Assembly: GCF_009208565.1 (NCBI RefSeq)
Contig: NZ_WFLK01000013.1
Location: forward strand, 150,415 to 214,414
Reading direction: 5' to 3'
DNA from: Janthinobacterium aquaticum
GTDB taxonomy: Bacteria; Pseudomonadota; Gammaproteobacteria; Burkholderiales; Burkholderiaceae_D
DNA length: 64,000 bases
Both the position numbers and the translations under genes were made by a program. Under the pieces are notes generated by a model. It ran no database searches, was not told where the DNA came from, and worked only from the letters and a program-made list of their open reading frames with translations. Below, one piece after another: positions 18,579-28,200 of this stretch. Within the stretch, counting starts at the first letter, position 1. Each line of letters begins with the position of its first letter.

Positions 18579-18825
18579 GATTGCTTTCGTTTTTGCGGGA
18601 ACGTGGAGGCCAGGCGCTACGTGTTATCACTTAGCGCGGCAAGGCTGCAATTGTTCCTCAAAAAAACACAGGGCAATACAAAAAAATGTATCAGATCAAA
18701 AAATAGTTAGAAAAAATGCAGTATTGAAACTGAGTTGTCGTGTGGAAACAACGAGAAAACGCTTAAGCGAACTCGTCGTTTTAGATATGCCGGCGCCTGC
18801 CATTGCAAGGGTGTGCAGAGGGCAG

Positions 18826-19365
18826 TCAGCCTGGCAACTGGCTCGGTATGCAAAACAGCAAATCGGTATCGCCAAGTTCGGCGCCAGCCTGCGACAGCAG
18901 GGTGCTGGCCTGGCCGCGATGGTGGGTCTGGTGATTAAAGAAATGCATCAGCAGGCTGAAGAAATGGCGCCGGTTCGGCCCCTTGCTGTTGCGGTAGTCG
19001 AGCAGGTGGTCAAGCTCGTCTTCGTTGATCGACGCCGCCCAGTCGACAATCACCTGATCGAGCCATAGCCGGTGCGCATGCATGGCGGCAAAGTCGTCAA
19101 ACAGCGGCTCGGTCAGCGAGGCGGGCGGACGGATCGCGCGTACCGGGTCGAGCAAGGGGAAGCCGGCCGGGTGCGCGGCAAAGCGCTGCAGCCACAGGGT
19201 GTCACCGCACAGCAGGTGGTTCAGCGTGCCCAGCAGCGAGCCGAAAAAGGCGCCGCGTTCGCGCTGCAGCTCGCCAGGGGCGAGACCCGCTGCCGCCGCA
19301 TACACCTTGGCGTTCATCCACTGGTTGTACTGTGCCATCAGGCAAATATGCGCGGTGCGGCTCAT
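18826..19365 (-). CDS. DinB/YfiT-family putative metal-dependent protein
   Basis: This 179-residue four-helix protein has the three-His metal site of the DinB superfamily: His50 (LNHLLCGD) and His145 and His149 in HFFNHQTHHRGQ. Family members act as thiol-dependent transferases or are of unknown role; many are stress-induced. WMNAKVYAAAAGL and LLGTLNHLLCGDTLWL are typical of proteobacterial members. The gene ends 12 bases upstream, on the same strand, of nothing else; MarC at 19378-19977 reads into it with a gap of 12 bases, so the two are probably co-transcribed. Confidence 0.88.
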   Translation of the reverse strand: MSRTAHICLMAQYNQWMNAKVYAAAAGLAPGELQRERGAFFGSLLGTLNHLLCGDTLWLQRFAAHPAGFPLLDPVRAIRPPASLTEPLFDDFAAMHAHRLWLDQVIVDWAASINEDELDHLLDYRNSKGPNRRHFFSLLMHFFNHQTHHRGQASTLLSQAGAELGDTDLLFCIPSQLPG

Positions 19366-19377
19366 GGTTGGCTCCCG

Positions 19378-19977
19378 TCAGATCGATTTCAAAAAGGCCC
19401 GTATGCCGGCCAGCAGCATTTCAATCGCCATTGCCGTCAGGATCAGGCCCATCAGGCGCTCGAAGGCTGTCATCACACGTGGCCCCAGCGCGCGCTGCAG
19501 CCGCTCGGCGCTCAAAAACACCGCCAGCCAGACCATGGCCACGGCGCTCAAACCGGCAACGTGCGCAATCACTTCGTCGATTTCATGCGAGGAAAACAGC
19601 AGCACCGTGGCCAGTGCCGACGGGCCCGCCAAGGCGGGAATGGCCAGCGGCACGATAAATGGCTCGTCGGCCAGGTCGGCTTCCGCATTGCCGTTCGAGG
19701 GCTGTGGAAACACCATGCGCATGGCGATCAGAAACAGAATCACGCCGCCGCCGATGCGCAGCGCCACTTCCGACAATTGCATGGCTTTCAGGAAATGGCG
19801 GCCAAAAAACATAAAGACCAGCAAGATGCCAAAGGCAATCGCGCATTCGCGCACCACCACCTTCCAGCGGCGCGCCACCGGCACGCGTTTCAGGGCATTG
19901 ACGAACAGCGACACGTTGCCAAATGGATCGGTGACAAGCAACAGCAGGATAAAGGTCTGGAAAAAATTCTGGGTCAT
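19378..19977 (-). CDS. MarC-family integral membrane protein
   Basis: This 199-residue protein has about six membrane segments and the MarC/UPF0056 signatures LLVTDPFGNVSLFV near the N-terminus and PLAIPALAGPSALATVLL in the middle. The biochemical function of the family is not established; early links to multiple antibiotic resistance were not upheld. ATG 19977 is preferred because the sequence from MTQNFFQTF matches the usual family start. The reading frame is open for 30 more codons upstream but encodes unlikely sequence. It is the first gene of a probable pair with the DinB-family gene. Confidence 0.88.
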   Translation of the reverse strand: MTQNFFQTFILLLLVTDPFGNVSLFVNALKRVPVARRWKVVVRECAIAFGILLVFMFFGRHFLKAMQLSEVALRIGGGVILFLIAMRMVFPQPSNGNAEADLADEPFIVPLAIPALAGPSALATVLLFSSHEIDEVIAHVAGLSAVAMVWLAVFLSAERLQRALGPRVMTAFERLMGLILTAMAIEMLLAGIRAFLKSI

Positions 19978-20386
19978 GGCAAGGCTAAGATCGACAGCGC
20001 CGCAAGTAGGGTGTGCGCTATGGCGAGGCTCGCGATGATAACAAGCTCTGCAGTTATCTCCCATCATTACATAACAATATGATTGATAATGGTTGATTAT
20101 TGCGATTTTATTATTTCTTCTCGGAAAAACATCATCCTGATGTGATAAAGCGTGATTTTTTTCAGCGATTTATTGATACGCGTAAATATTCCCTGTAACC
20201 TTGTAAGTCAGAAATAGCAATGCGTGGCCACCTTACTCTGTTGCCGCGCGACCTCCGAATCGAGTGGGCCGCCTTCCCCCTGCCGCCATCGCACTCCTTC
20301 CGATCCAACCAAGAATAAATGTTATGCCATGACCTGCGTGCGTCCTGTGGATGCGTGTTGCGCTGGTGTTTCACCAAGGAAAAATC
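19978..20386. other. AT-rich divergent promoter region between MarC and an MCP gene
   Basis: No gene is seen in these 409 bases. The part at 20070-20170 is clearly AT-rich compared with the genes, as expected for promoters. TAAA at 20146 followed after about 15 bases by a CGAT core at 20166 faintly resembles a FliA (sigma-28) promoter for the downstream MCP, but the match is weak. The MCP ribosome site aagga is at 20376-20380. Confidence 0.4.
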
Positions 20387-22135
20387 ATGTCCGCCAAAAT
20401 TACCATCAAATTGCGCCTGATCGCCACCATGTGCGTGCTGGGCCTGCTCATTGCCGTGCTCGGCATCATGAGCATTATCGGCCTGAAGTCGGCCAACGGT
20501 GCCCTCAATGAGGTCTATACCAACCAGCTGGCCTCGACCCAGGCCATCGGCGAATCGCAGATCGCGCTGGGCCGCGCACGCTTTACCATGGACCGCGCCG
20601 TGCTGCATCCGGAATCGCCCGCCGGCAAGGAAGCACTGGGCAATGCCGAAAAGTTTATTGAAAAATCCGATACCGCCTGGAAGCGCTACCTGGCGCTGCC
20701 GCAAAGCGCCGACGAAAAAATCCTGTCCGACGAGATGGACAAGAAGCGCATCGACTACATCAACAATGGCCTGCTGCAGATCCTCAAAGCGCTGCGTGAA
20801 AACAAGGTAGCCGAGGCCGACCAACTGGTGATGGCGGGCGTGCTGCCGCTGTCGCGCACGCTGGAAGATTCGGTGGCCAAGCTGACCGCCTTCCAGGTCT
20901 CGGGTGCGGAAAAAATGTATGAAGACAGCCAGGCCAGCTACCAGACGCAATTTGCCGCCGCGATTGCCGGTCTGGTCATCGGTTTGCTGATTATTGTGGT
21001 GTCCACTGTATTGCTGTTGCGCGCCATCTTTACGCCGCTGGAGCAGGCGCTGCGCCACTTCGACGCGATTGCCGACGGCAACCTGGCCAACGATATCGTG
21101 ATTGCCCGCCACGATGAAATGGGCGCCTTGCTGTCGGGTCTGCAGCAGATGCAGGAACGCCTGTCGACTACCGTGCGCGGCGTGCGCGACGGCAGTGGCG
21201 CGATTGCCACCGCCAGCAATGAAATTGCCTCGGGCAACCTGGACCTGTCGAGCCGTACCGAACAGCAGGCATCGAGCCTCGAAGAAACTGCGTCGTCGCT
21301 GGAAGAGCTGACCTCGACCGTCAAGCAGAACTCCGACAATGCGCGCCAGGCCAACCAGCTGGCCGTGTCGGCCTCGGACGTGGCCGTCAAGGGCGGTGCG
21401 CTGGTGCAGGAAGTGGTGGCCACCATGGGCACTATCAGCGAGTCGTCGAAAAAGATTGCCGACATTATCGGCGTGATCGATGGGATTGCCTTCCAGACCA
21501 ATATCCTGGCGCTGAACGCAGCCGTGGAAGCGGCGCGCGCCGGCGAGCAGGGCCGTGGCTTCGCGGTGGTGGCCACCGAAGTGCGCAACCTGGCGCACCG
21601 CTCGGCTTCTGCCGCCAAGGACATCAAGCAGCTGATCGAAGCGTCGGTGCAGAACGTGGGCACCGGCAGCGACCTGGTAGCGCAGACCGGCACCACCATG
21701 GAAGAGATCGTGTCGAGCATCCGTCGCGTGACCGACATCATGGGTGAAATCAGCGCCGCCGGCCGCGAGCAGGAGCTTGGCATCGGCCAGATCAACCAGG
21801 CCGTCGCCGAGATGGACACCGTCACCCAGCAGAACGCCGCGCTGGTAGAAGAGGCGGCCGCCGCCTCCGAATCGATGCAGGAGCAAGCTGCCGCGCTGGC
21901 CGAAATGGTCAGCCGCTTCAAGCTTGACGCCAACCACAGCGCACCAACTGCTGCGCCCGTACTGCGCAAGCCGGCAGTGAAGGTTGTACCGGCAGCCCCG
22001 GCTGCAGTGAAACGCCCGTCGCTGCGCCTGGCTTCGACGCGCCCGGCAGCCGCTGCTGCAGCCCCGGCAGCTGCCGCCAGGCCGCGTCCGGCCAAGCCCG
22101 CCGCTGACAACAGCGGCGAGTGGGAAGAGTTCTAA
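20387..22135 (+). CDS. Methyl-accepting chemotaxis protein, four-helix-bundle sensor, EWEEF tail
   Basis: This 582-residue chemoreceptor starts at ATG 20387 (MSAKITIKLRL) with aagga six bases upstream; an in-frame ATG at 20351 lacks a ribosome site. It has TM1 near 12-32, a 4HB sensor domain, TM2 near 190-212, HAMP and an intact signalling tip ([38 protein letters not shown]). It ends in a long Ala/Pro-rich linker and SGEWEEF, the presumed CheR/CheB tether. It is a paralogue of the MCP at 16839-18578. Its stop overlaps the stop of the convergent AI-2E-family gene. Confidence 0.93.
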   Translation: MSAKITIKLRLIATMCVLGLLIAVLGIMSIIGLKSANGALNEVYTNQLASTQAIGESQIALGRARFTMDRAVLHPESPAGKEALGNAEKFIEKSDTAWKRYLALPQSADEKILSDEMDKKRIDYINNGLLQILKALRENKVAEADQLVMAGVLPLSRTLEDSVAKLTAFQVSGAEKMYEDSQASYQTQFAAAIAGLVIGLLIIVVSTVLLLRAIFTPLEQALRHFDAIADGNLANDIVIARHDEMGALLSGLQQMQERLSTTVRGVRDGSGAIATASNEIASGNLDLSSRTEQQASSLEETASSLEELTSTVKQNSDNARQANQLAVSASDVAVKGGALVQEVVATMGTISESSKKIADIIGVIDGIAFQTNILALNAAVEAARAGEQGRGFAVVATEVRNLAHRSASAAKDIKQLIEASVQNVGTGSDLVAQTGTTMEEIVSSIRRVTDIMGEISAAGREQELGIGQINQAVAEMDTVTQQNAALVEEAAAASESMQEQAAALAEMVSRFKLDANHSAPTAAPVLRKPAVKVVPAAPAAVKRPSLRLASTRPAAAAAAPAAAARPRPAKPAADNSGEWEEF

Positions 22136-23283
22136 CTCAGGCCAGCTTCCCCGTGGCGCTGCTGCTCGGCCAGCAGCGCCGCTTCGGCCGCCGCCCTGGC
22201 GCGCTTCTCCTCTGCCAGGGCTTCCGCTTTCTCAAGTGCATCGTGGCGCGCCTGCAAGGCCGCCCGCGCCCGCACAAATACGATCTTGATCGCCGCCATC
22301 ACCGGCACCGACAGGAAAATGCCCACCACGCCACCGAGCTGATCGCCAGCCAGCAGGCCGATAATCACCATCAGCGGGCTTACTTCCACGCCTTCGCTCA
22401 TCAGGTAAGGATTGAGCACGTAATCCTGGAACAGGCGGTAGGCGGCAATAAAGCCGATCAGCCAGAACACATGTTCAAAGCCGCTGAAGCCGGCCACGAT
22501 CACCGCAATTACGGCCGCCGCTAGCGGGCCGGCAAACGGAATAAATTCAAGCAAGGCCGCAGCGCCGGCCAGCAGCAGGCTGTACGGCACGCCCATCAAG
22601 GAGAACGCCACGCTGTAGGAGATAAAGGTGGCAATCGACAACAGCAGCAGCGCGCGCACATAGCGTGACAGCAGCACGTCGAGGTCCTCGATAATCGCGC
22701 CCCACAGTTTCCTGTTCGGACGGTTCAGCAGCGACAGCAAGCCGTCGCGCATGTCCGGGCCTTCCTTGATCAGCAGAAAGCTCAGCACCGGCACCAGCAC
22801 CAGATAGATCAGATTGCTGGCCGCATGCATGACCGTCAGGCCCAGTTCCTTGGCCAGCGGCATTGCCTGGCCCGAGCCGCTGCTCAGCTGGGTCTGCAGG
22901 AACGACAGCAGGCGCGCACGCAGCGGCTCCATGAATTCCGGCAGCGGAATGCGTTCGGCAAAGTTATTGCCGTGCAGTAGCGTTGGCAGCTGCTCGCTCA
23001 GCTTGGTTGCTTCCTCTTCGATGCGTGCGCCAAAAATTGATCCCAATATGGCCACCAGCAAGATCACCACCAGGAATACGATCCCGATATTGACGGTGCG
23101 CGGCAGGCGCTTGGGGCCATATTTTTCCAGCAGGCCGATCAGGGGATAAACCAGATAGCTGAAAAACACCGCAAACACCACCACGATCAAGGTCGACGAC
23201 ACCTTGTAGATAATGAACAGCAAGAAAGCGACAAGAAACGCCGTCCACACCATCTTGGCGACGCGCAAATTAAATCCGAACAT
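22132..23283 (-). CDS. AI-2E family transporter (PerM/TqsA-type)
   Basis: This 383-residue membrane protein has about eight membrane segments and the family marks LLEFIPFAGPLAAAVIAV and YRLFQDYVLNPYLM. Members export autoinducer-2 (TqsA) or act as sodium/proton antiporters; the specific role here is open. The C-terminal 50 residues are a charged Ala/Glu/Arg-rich cytoplasmic helix. ATG 23283 is chosen because aaggaaac lies just upstream. Its TAG stop overlaps the TAA stop of the convergent MCP gene (22132-22135). Confidence 0.9.
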   Translation of the reverse strand: MFGFNLRVAKMVWTAFLVAFLLFIIYKVSSTLIVVVFAVFFSYLVYPLIGLLEKYGPKRLPRTVNIGIVFLVVILLVAILGSIFGARIEEEATKLSEQLPTLLHGNNFAERIPLPEFMEPLRARLLSFLQTQLSSGSGQAMPLAKELGLTVMHAASNLIYLVLVPVLSFLLIKEGPDMRDGLLSLLNRPNRKLWGAIIEDLDVLLSRYVRALLLLSIATFISYSVAFSLMGVPYSLLLAGAAALLEFIPFAGPLAAAVIAVIVAGFSGFEHVFWLIGFIAAYRLFQDYVLNPYLMSEGVEVSPLMVIIGLLAGDQLGGVVGIFLSVPVMAAIKIVFVRARAALQARHDALEKAEALAEEKRARAAAEAALLAEQQRHGEAGLS

Positions 23284-23437
23284 AAAAGTTTCCTTGGACA
23301 AAAGGTCGCCCGGGCTTGGCAAGGCTGGGGCAAAGAGGTGCGCAGGGCAGGGGTTGGGCAGAGCAGCACGGATGGGAAATCATACCGTAGAATGTCAAAA
23401 TACCATGTTCATTTGCGTAGCGGTAACAGATGACGCT

Positions 23438-24499
23438 TCAGCTAGCCGCCAGCTCATAGCGGTTCTTGCCATTTTTCTTGGCCAGATACAACGATGCATC
23501 GGCGCGCCGGTAGCTGTGTGCCAGATCCGTGCCCTTGACCAGTTCGGCTACACCGATGCTAATCGACACCTTGCGCTCGCCGGCAAAGGCCGCCTCGACA
23601 GTTTCGATCAGCTGCGTGGCAAGCAGGCAGGCACCATGCTTGTCGCCCTGGTAAATCACGGCAAACTCCTCGCCACCGAGCCGCCCGCACAGATGCTCGC
23701 CAGCTATCCCGGCAATCACCTCGGCCGTTTTGCGCAGGACCTCGTCGCCCACGTCATGGCCGTGTTCGTCGTTGATCTGCTTGAAGTCGTCGATATCGAT
23801 CATCAGGAAATACGCCGGCGCCAGCGCGCTGCGATGCAGCTGGCGCGCGCTTTGCGTAAAGCGGCGCCGGTTGTTCAGGCCGGTCAGGCTGTCGGTATAG
23901 GCCATCGTGGCCAGCTCGCGCTGAGCCTGGTAATTGTGGATCCGCAGCACCAGGAAATACACATTCAGGGACAGCCCGATCAGCATGCTGACCACCACCG
24001 CCAGCATCGGCCAATACTGGTCGGCCTGCTGCGGATGCGCCGGAAACTGCTCCCAGCCCAGCATCACCCACACGCACAGCGACACGGCCAGATACCAGGC
24101 AATACCACTGAACAAGGGCGCAATCGTCAGCGTGATCAGCACGCCCAGCGGCAACACCCAGAATGAAGGATCGTCGGTAGCCGCAATCAGCACCTGAAAG
24201 CCATAGGTTACAAACAGCACGCTGGCCGACCCGCTGACGACAATCGCCAGCAAGCTCTTGCCCAGCGCCGTGATGGTCACGCCTGCCACCATGCCCACCA
24301 GCGCAAGGCTGGCGCTTTGTGTATCGAGCGCATGCCGGTGCTGCATCAGCGCCACCGTGACCAGCCAGCTGGCCACGCCAAAGCTCAGCGTCACGATCGA
24401 AATGAAATGCAGCTCCTTGAAGAAGCGCTGCTGCTGCTCCGGCTCCCCCAACAGGAACAGATAGGTCCAGATAGACGAGCTGCTGCGCGAAGTCGGCAT
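23438..24499 (-). CDS. Membrane-bound diguanylate cyclase (GGDEF domain)
   Basis: The enzyme makes cyclic di-GMP from two GTP. The 353-residue protein has six predicted membrane segments (about residues 30-185) forming an unnamed sensory region, a short linker and a GGDEF domain with YTDSLTGLNNRRRF, FLMIDIDDFKQIND and the active-site motif GGEEF at 275-279. The motif is intact, so catalysis is expected. No RxxD inhibitory site lies five residues before it. ATG 24499 is preferred; the frame stays open to 24586 but without a better start. It may affect the motility signalled by the nearby MCPs. Confidence 0.9.
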   Translation of the reverse strand: MPTSRSSSSIWTYLFLLGEPEQQQRFFKELHFISIVTLSFGVASWLVTVALMQHRHALDTQSASLALVGMVAGVTITALGKSLLAIVVSGSASVLFVTYGFQVLIAATDDPSFWVLPLGVLITLTIAPLFSGIAWYLAVSLCVWVMLGWEQFPAHPQQADQYWPMLAVVVSMLIGLSLNVYFLVLRIHNYQAQRELATMAYTDSLTGLNNRRRFTQSARQLHRSALAPAYFLMIDIDDFKQINDEHGHDVGDEVLRKTAEVIAGIAGEHLCGRLGGEEFAVIYQGDKHGACLLATQLIETVEAAFAGERKVSISIGVAELVKGTDLAHSYRRADASLYLAKKNGKNRYELAAS

Positions 24500-24643
24500 G
24501 GCGTATGTCCCGGCTGGCAAGGCTAGACGACAGAGGTGCCGCCAGCTCACTGCCGGCGGCGCACAGATGCATGATGCTGCTTGCAAGTGTACTGGGTTCT
24601 TTCAGGAAAGAGGAGCGCAGATTCGACATTAGCCGTGCCCCAC

Positions 24644-24682
24644 AGGTCAGATTAGCGTGGCAACGCCACGCGTAATCTGACA
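24644..24682. repeat. REP-like palindrome, copy 4
   Basis: aggtcagattagcgtggc ... gccacgcgtaatctgaca. The arms carry a paired change (cagatt / aatctg) compared with copy 1, which keeps the hairpin. Confidence 0.8.
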
Positions 24683-24743
24683 ACGTTCGCCCCTGCGACG
24701 CGGCCCCCGATCTGCCACCAGGACGCCGCCACCTGCCAGCAGT

Positions 24744-25094
24744 TCAGCCTGTCGAACCGTGCTTTCCTGCAACCCCGGCAATATAGGCATCCATATCAAT
24801 TTCACCATTAGCCCAGCGCAGGCCGTGCTGCCACTCTTCTTCGCTGATCTTGCCGCCCGACAGTTCAACATTGGCGCGCGCAAAGTCGAGCGCCTCATGG
24901 CGTTCCCGTTGCTCTGCACTCATCGACTGGCGTTCGATGTTCTTCTGCTTTTGCGCAGCGTCATAAGCCTGCATGTCGGCATCGTATTGCTCACGCAGGC
25001 GCGCAAACACGTCCGCCTTAGTGCTGGCGGCCAGACCAATATCTTCGCGTAGCTGCGCGGCAAGCGGGGATGATTCGTCTTGTATTTTGGTCAT
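24744..25094 (-). CDS. VbhA-like antitoxin-domain small protein, no Fic partner seen
   Basis: This 116-residue soluble protein is helical and highly charged. Its C-terminal part (ALDFARANVELSGG, then ISEEEW, then ANGEIDMDAYI, about residues 68-108) resembles the VbhA antitoxin domain that blocks Fic AMP-transferase toxins. The inhibitory (S/T)xxxE(G/N) motif appears altered: the aligned residues read NVELSG, so both the Ser/Thr and the Glu are missing. No Fic (HPFxxGNG) gene is in the window. It lies 111 bases downstream, on the same strand, of the large methyltransferase-nuclease-helicase gene and may be co-transcribed. Family assignment is from pattern memory. Confidence 0.55.
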   Translation of the reverse strand: MTKIQDESSPLAAQLREDIGLAASTKADVFARLREQYDADMQAYDAAQKQKNIERQSMSAEQRERHEALDFARANVELSGGKISEEEWQHGLRWANGEIDMDAYIAGVAGKHGSTG

Positions 25095-25205
25095 ACGCTG
25101 TTATTCCTCATTAAGCCAGCTGGTGCAGCCGTGCATGATGAGGATAGTGACACCGTTTCGTAGTCCATGTCGGATGGTTGGTGCAGCGTGCCGCCAGCCG
25201 TGTAA

Positions 25206-28200
25206 TTATTCCAAGCTAAATGTAACACTCATCGGACTACTGCCTGTATGGCTCACATAGCGTAGTGGCCCGTGATAAATAAAGGGGGCGCCCTTACCAT
25301 TCTGAAGCTTAGCTTCACGCACAAAAAGGTGAATCGTCAGACCTTTTTGCTCATGTTCGATAATGTCTCGACCCTTTTTATTGGTCGGCGATGTGGAGTT
25401 CTGGCTTTGCCAATGGAAGGTGCTGTCATCGATCCAATGATCGAGGTAACGATGATCCGCCGCCTTGCCTTGTTTATTGAGCGTTACCAGTAACACTATC
25501 GCTCTCTTATTGGCGAGCGTCACATGCCCCACATTCCAGTTGCCAATACTGTACGTCTCGCCAAACAGTGGCGCAATCTCCTCGCGCATGAATGGTTGTC
25601 CCACGGCTAAATCTAGCGGATTGATAATGGCTTTGAAGCGCGCCAAGGTGTGCATGTCTTCGGTGGCAGCCATATCTTGGAAGTCCAGATTAGTAGCACG
25701 CAGCACATAACCACCGTCCGGCGTTTTGACGATGTGACGCAACAAATACTGAAAACCATCACCAGATTCATCTTGACGCTCAATGGCCATCACGGAGCCA
25801 GTAATCGAACCTGCATTGGTCGCTGTGATATGTTCCAGTAGCAGATAGTCGCCGTCCTGAATCGGGTGCTTTCCACCATTCATGGAGTTGCCCGAGGCGC
25901 GGGCGATGAAGTGCCGATGCGGATCGATATTTCCGTAGCTGGTAGGAAGATAACGGTATTCCTCGACATCCACCGTCCCGGTCTTAAAGTGTCCGCAAGC
26001 GATTTTCAAATTTGGAAAATAGGGTAGCGATGTGAGATTGTTGGCCTTTTCGCTGCGAACAAACGGAATCACGTTACTTGATGAGTCCGTCTGGTCGCGA
26101 CGAACTTCATAGGCGGCCAAACGATAATCGATGATTTCCTGGGCCATCAGTTTGAACTTCTCAAGATGATCGTCAGCGGGTTTAAAGACGGCTTCAAATC
26201 GACCACTGTTGATGCGGAAATCGCTATTCTTACTTGTGCTATTACCGCCTATCCAAGCATTGATCGGATTGTTGGACCAGTAGCGTACCCATGCTTCCGA
26301 CTGCCCATTTGCTGTGCGGATGGTATCAGGAAGATCTGCTAGCAGAGCAGGTCGACGTTGCAACACCTGCCATGAACGCTCAGCCAGTTCGGCGACGGTC
26401 GGTGGCGTACGCCAACCATCCAATTCCTGAAATGCCAAAAGTAGTACCATCTTGAAGCTCTTGGTCATTGAGGTTGTTTCTAGTTCGCGCAAGAAGCTGC
26501 GATGTCTGGCCGCGATAACTTGCTCATCTGAATCGAGGTCATCCATGGAATGGACGAGAGCATACCAATCGCCATATTCTTTGCGCATTGCTGGCATGCT
26601 GGCACCCCCCCGGTAAAACTCGGCCAAAGTCGGCCGTCGCCCAAAGCTGTCGCGCAAGGCTGTGTATTCGTTCTTTGTGCCCTCGCTATCCAAGGACTTG
26701 AGAAATTCGATCAGTTGCAAATCGTAGTTGACGAAGCAACCTTCCGGCAGCTCCAGTTGATTCGCTTCTGCTTTACGTGCGAAATCCGCTAATTTTTTGT
26801 AGCTAGGGTCGATCTCAAACAAAGCCTCTGGCTTATGTAGGAAGCTCTTGTGATTACCGATAAAGTCTAAGATGACCAAATGCTCTTTACCCTCGCTTTT
26901 ACGCAAGCCTCGGCCCAATTGTTGGAGAAACAGGATTTTTGATTCGGTAGGGCGTAGCATCATGACGGTGTCGATGGCAGGAAGATCGACGCCTTCATTA
27001 AATAGATCGACAGAAAAAATCACCGAAAGGCGCCTGTCACGCAGGCGCTCCAACGCATCGGCCCGGCTCATTGACGAACCGGCGTACACCGCAGCGCAAG
27101 CGATATTCGCTTTGGAAAACTGTGCAGCCATAAATTCGGCATGAGCGACAGAAACACAAAACGCCAACGTGCGTTGCTGTTTATAGCGTTGCCACTCCGT
27201 CAATGCATGTCTGGCGCGAGCCAGTGTTGCCAGCTTGGTGCTGAGCTGATTGAGATCGAATCGCCCGCTGCGCCATGGTAGTTCAGCGTAGTCCACAGAA
27301 CTATCGAAGATGCCATAGTAGTGAAACGGCACAAGCAGTTTGGCCGTAATGCCATCGAAAAGCCCACGCGTAAAGACGAGATTTTCATCGCATAGTGACA
27401 GAATGTCGGATTGGTCGGATCGATCTGGCGTTGCTGTTAGACCCAACAAAAATTTTGGCGAAAAATAAGCGAGCAGGCGACGATAGGTAGGCGCAGCTGC
27501 ATGATGAAATTCGTCAACGACGATATAGTCAAAATGATCTGGCGCGTATTGCTCCAAGTGCTTTTCTTGCCCCAGCGTTTGAATAGAAGCGCAGAGTATT
27601 TCTGCCTCTATATCCTTGCTCTGGCCTGCATAAAAGCCCACGCGTGCACTCGGACGAATTCTCAGAAACGTCTCGGCCGCTTGATTCAAAATTTCTTCGC
27701 GATGTGCGACAAATAATACGCGGCGCGCGCCCAACTGCTTCGCATCGAAAGCAGCTAGCCAGGTTTTTCCAAGGCCGGTTGCCAATACTACTAAGCCACG
27801 CCGGAACCCTTCATCGCGCGTTGCTCGTAAGGCAAATAAAGCCTCGATTTGCACGCTTGACGGAGTAGGCGGCGCATCTTGTTCCAGGCTGCCCGGTGCT
27901 ACGGCCATTGGCAGCGGAACTCGGCGCGCATCATACTGTTCGATCCATTCATCTGTTAGAACAACACAGCGAGGATGGACAAACAGTTCTTCAAATTTAG
28001 CCCGTGCTTCAAGATAGCCATTGTCGCCCGGATAGTTAATGCGGTAATTCCACTCTAAGCCATTGGTTAGTGCTTGCCTGCTGATATTGCTGGAACCGAT
28101 AAATGCCGTGCCGCTCAGAACGCTCTGGTCGGTAAGTTGTGCGAACAAATAGGCTTTCAGATGAAAACTGCTGCCGGCAGACTGGTATACTTTTACCTCT

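Noticed and set aside
20146..20173. Sigma-28 (FliA) promoter for the MCP at 20387
   Set aside because: TAAA and a CGAT core are present, but the spacing to the consensus GCCGATAA is off by one and most outer bases do not match.
20162..21937. A 591-residue open frame opposite the MCP gene
   Set aside because: It mirrors the MCP codons. A nearly equal frame is present opposite the paralogous MCP genes, which shows it is a by-product of the MCP sequence.
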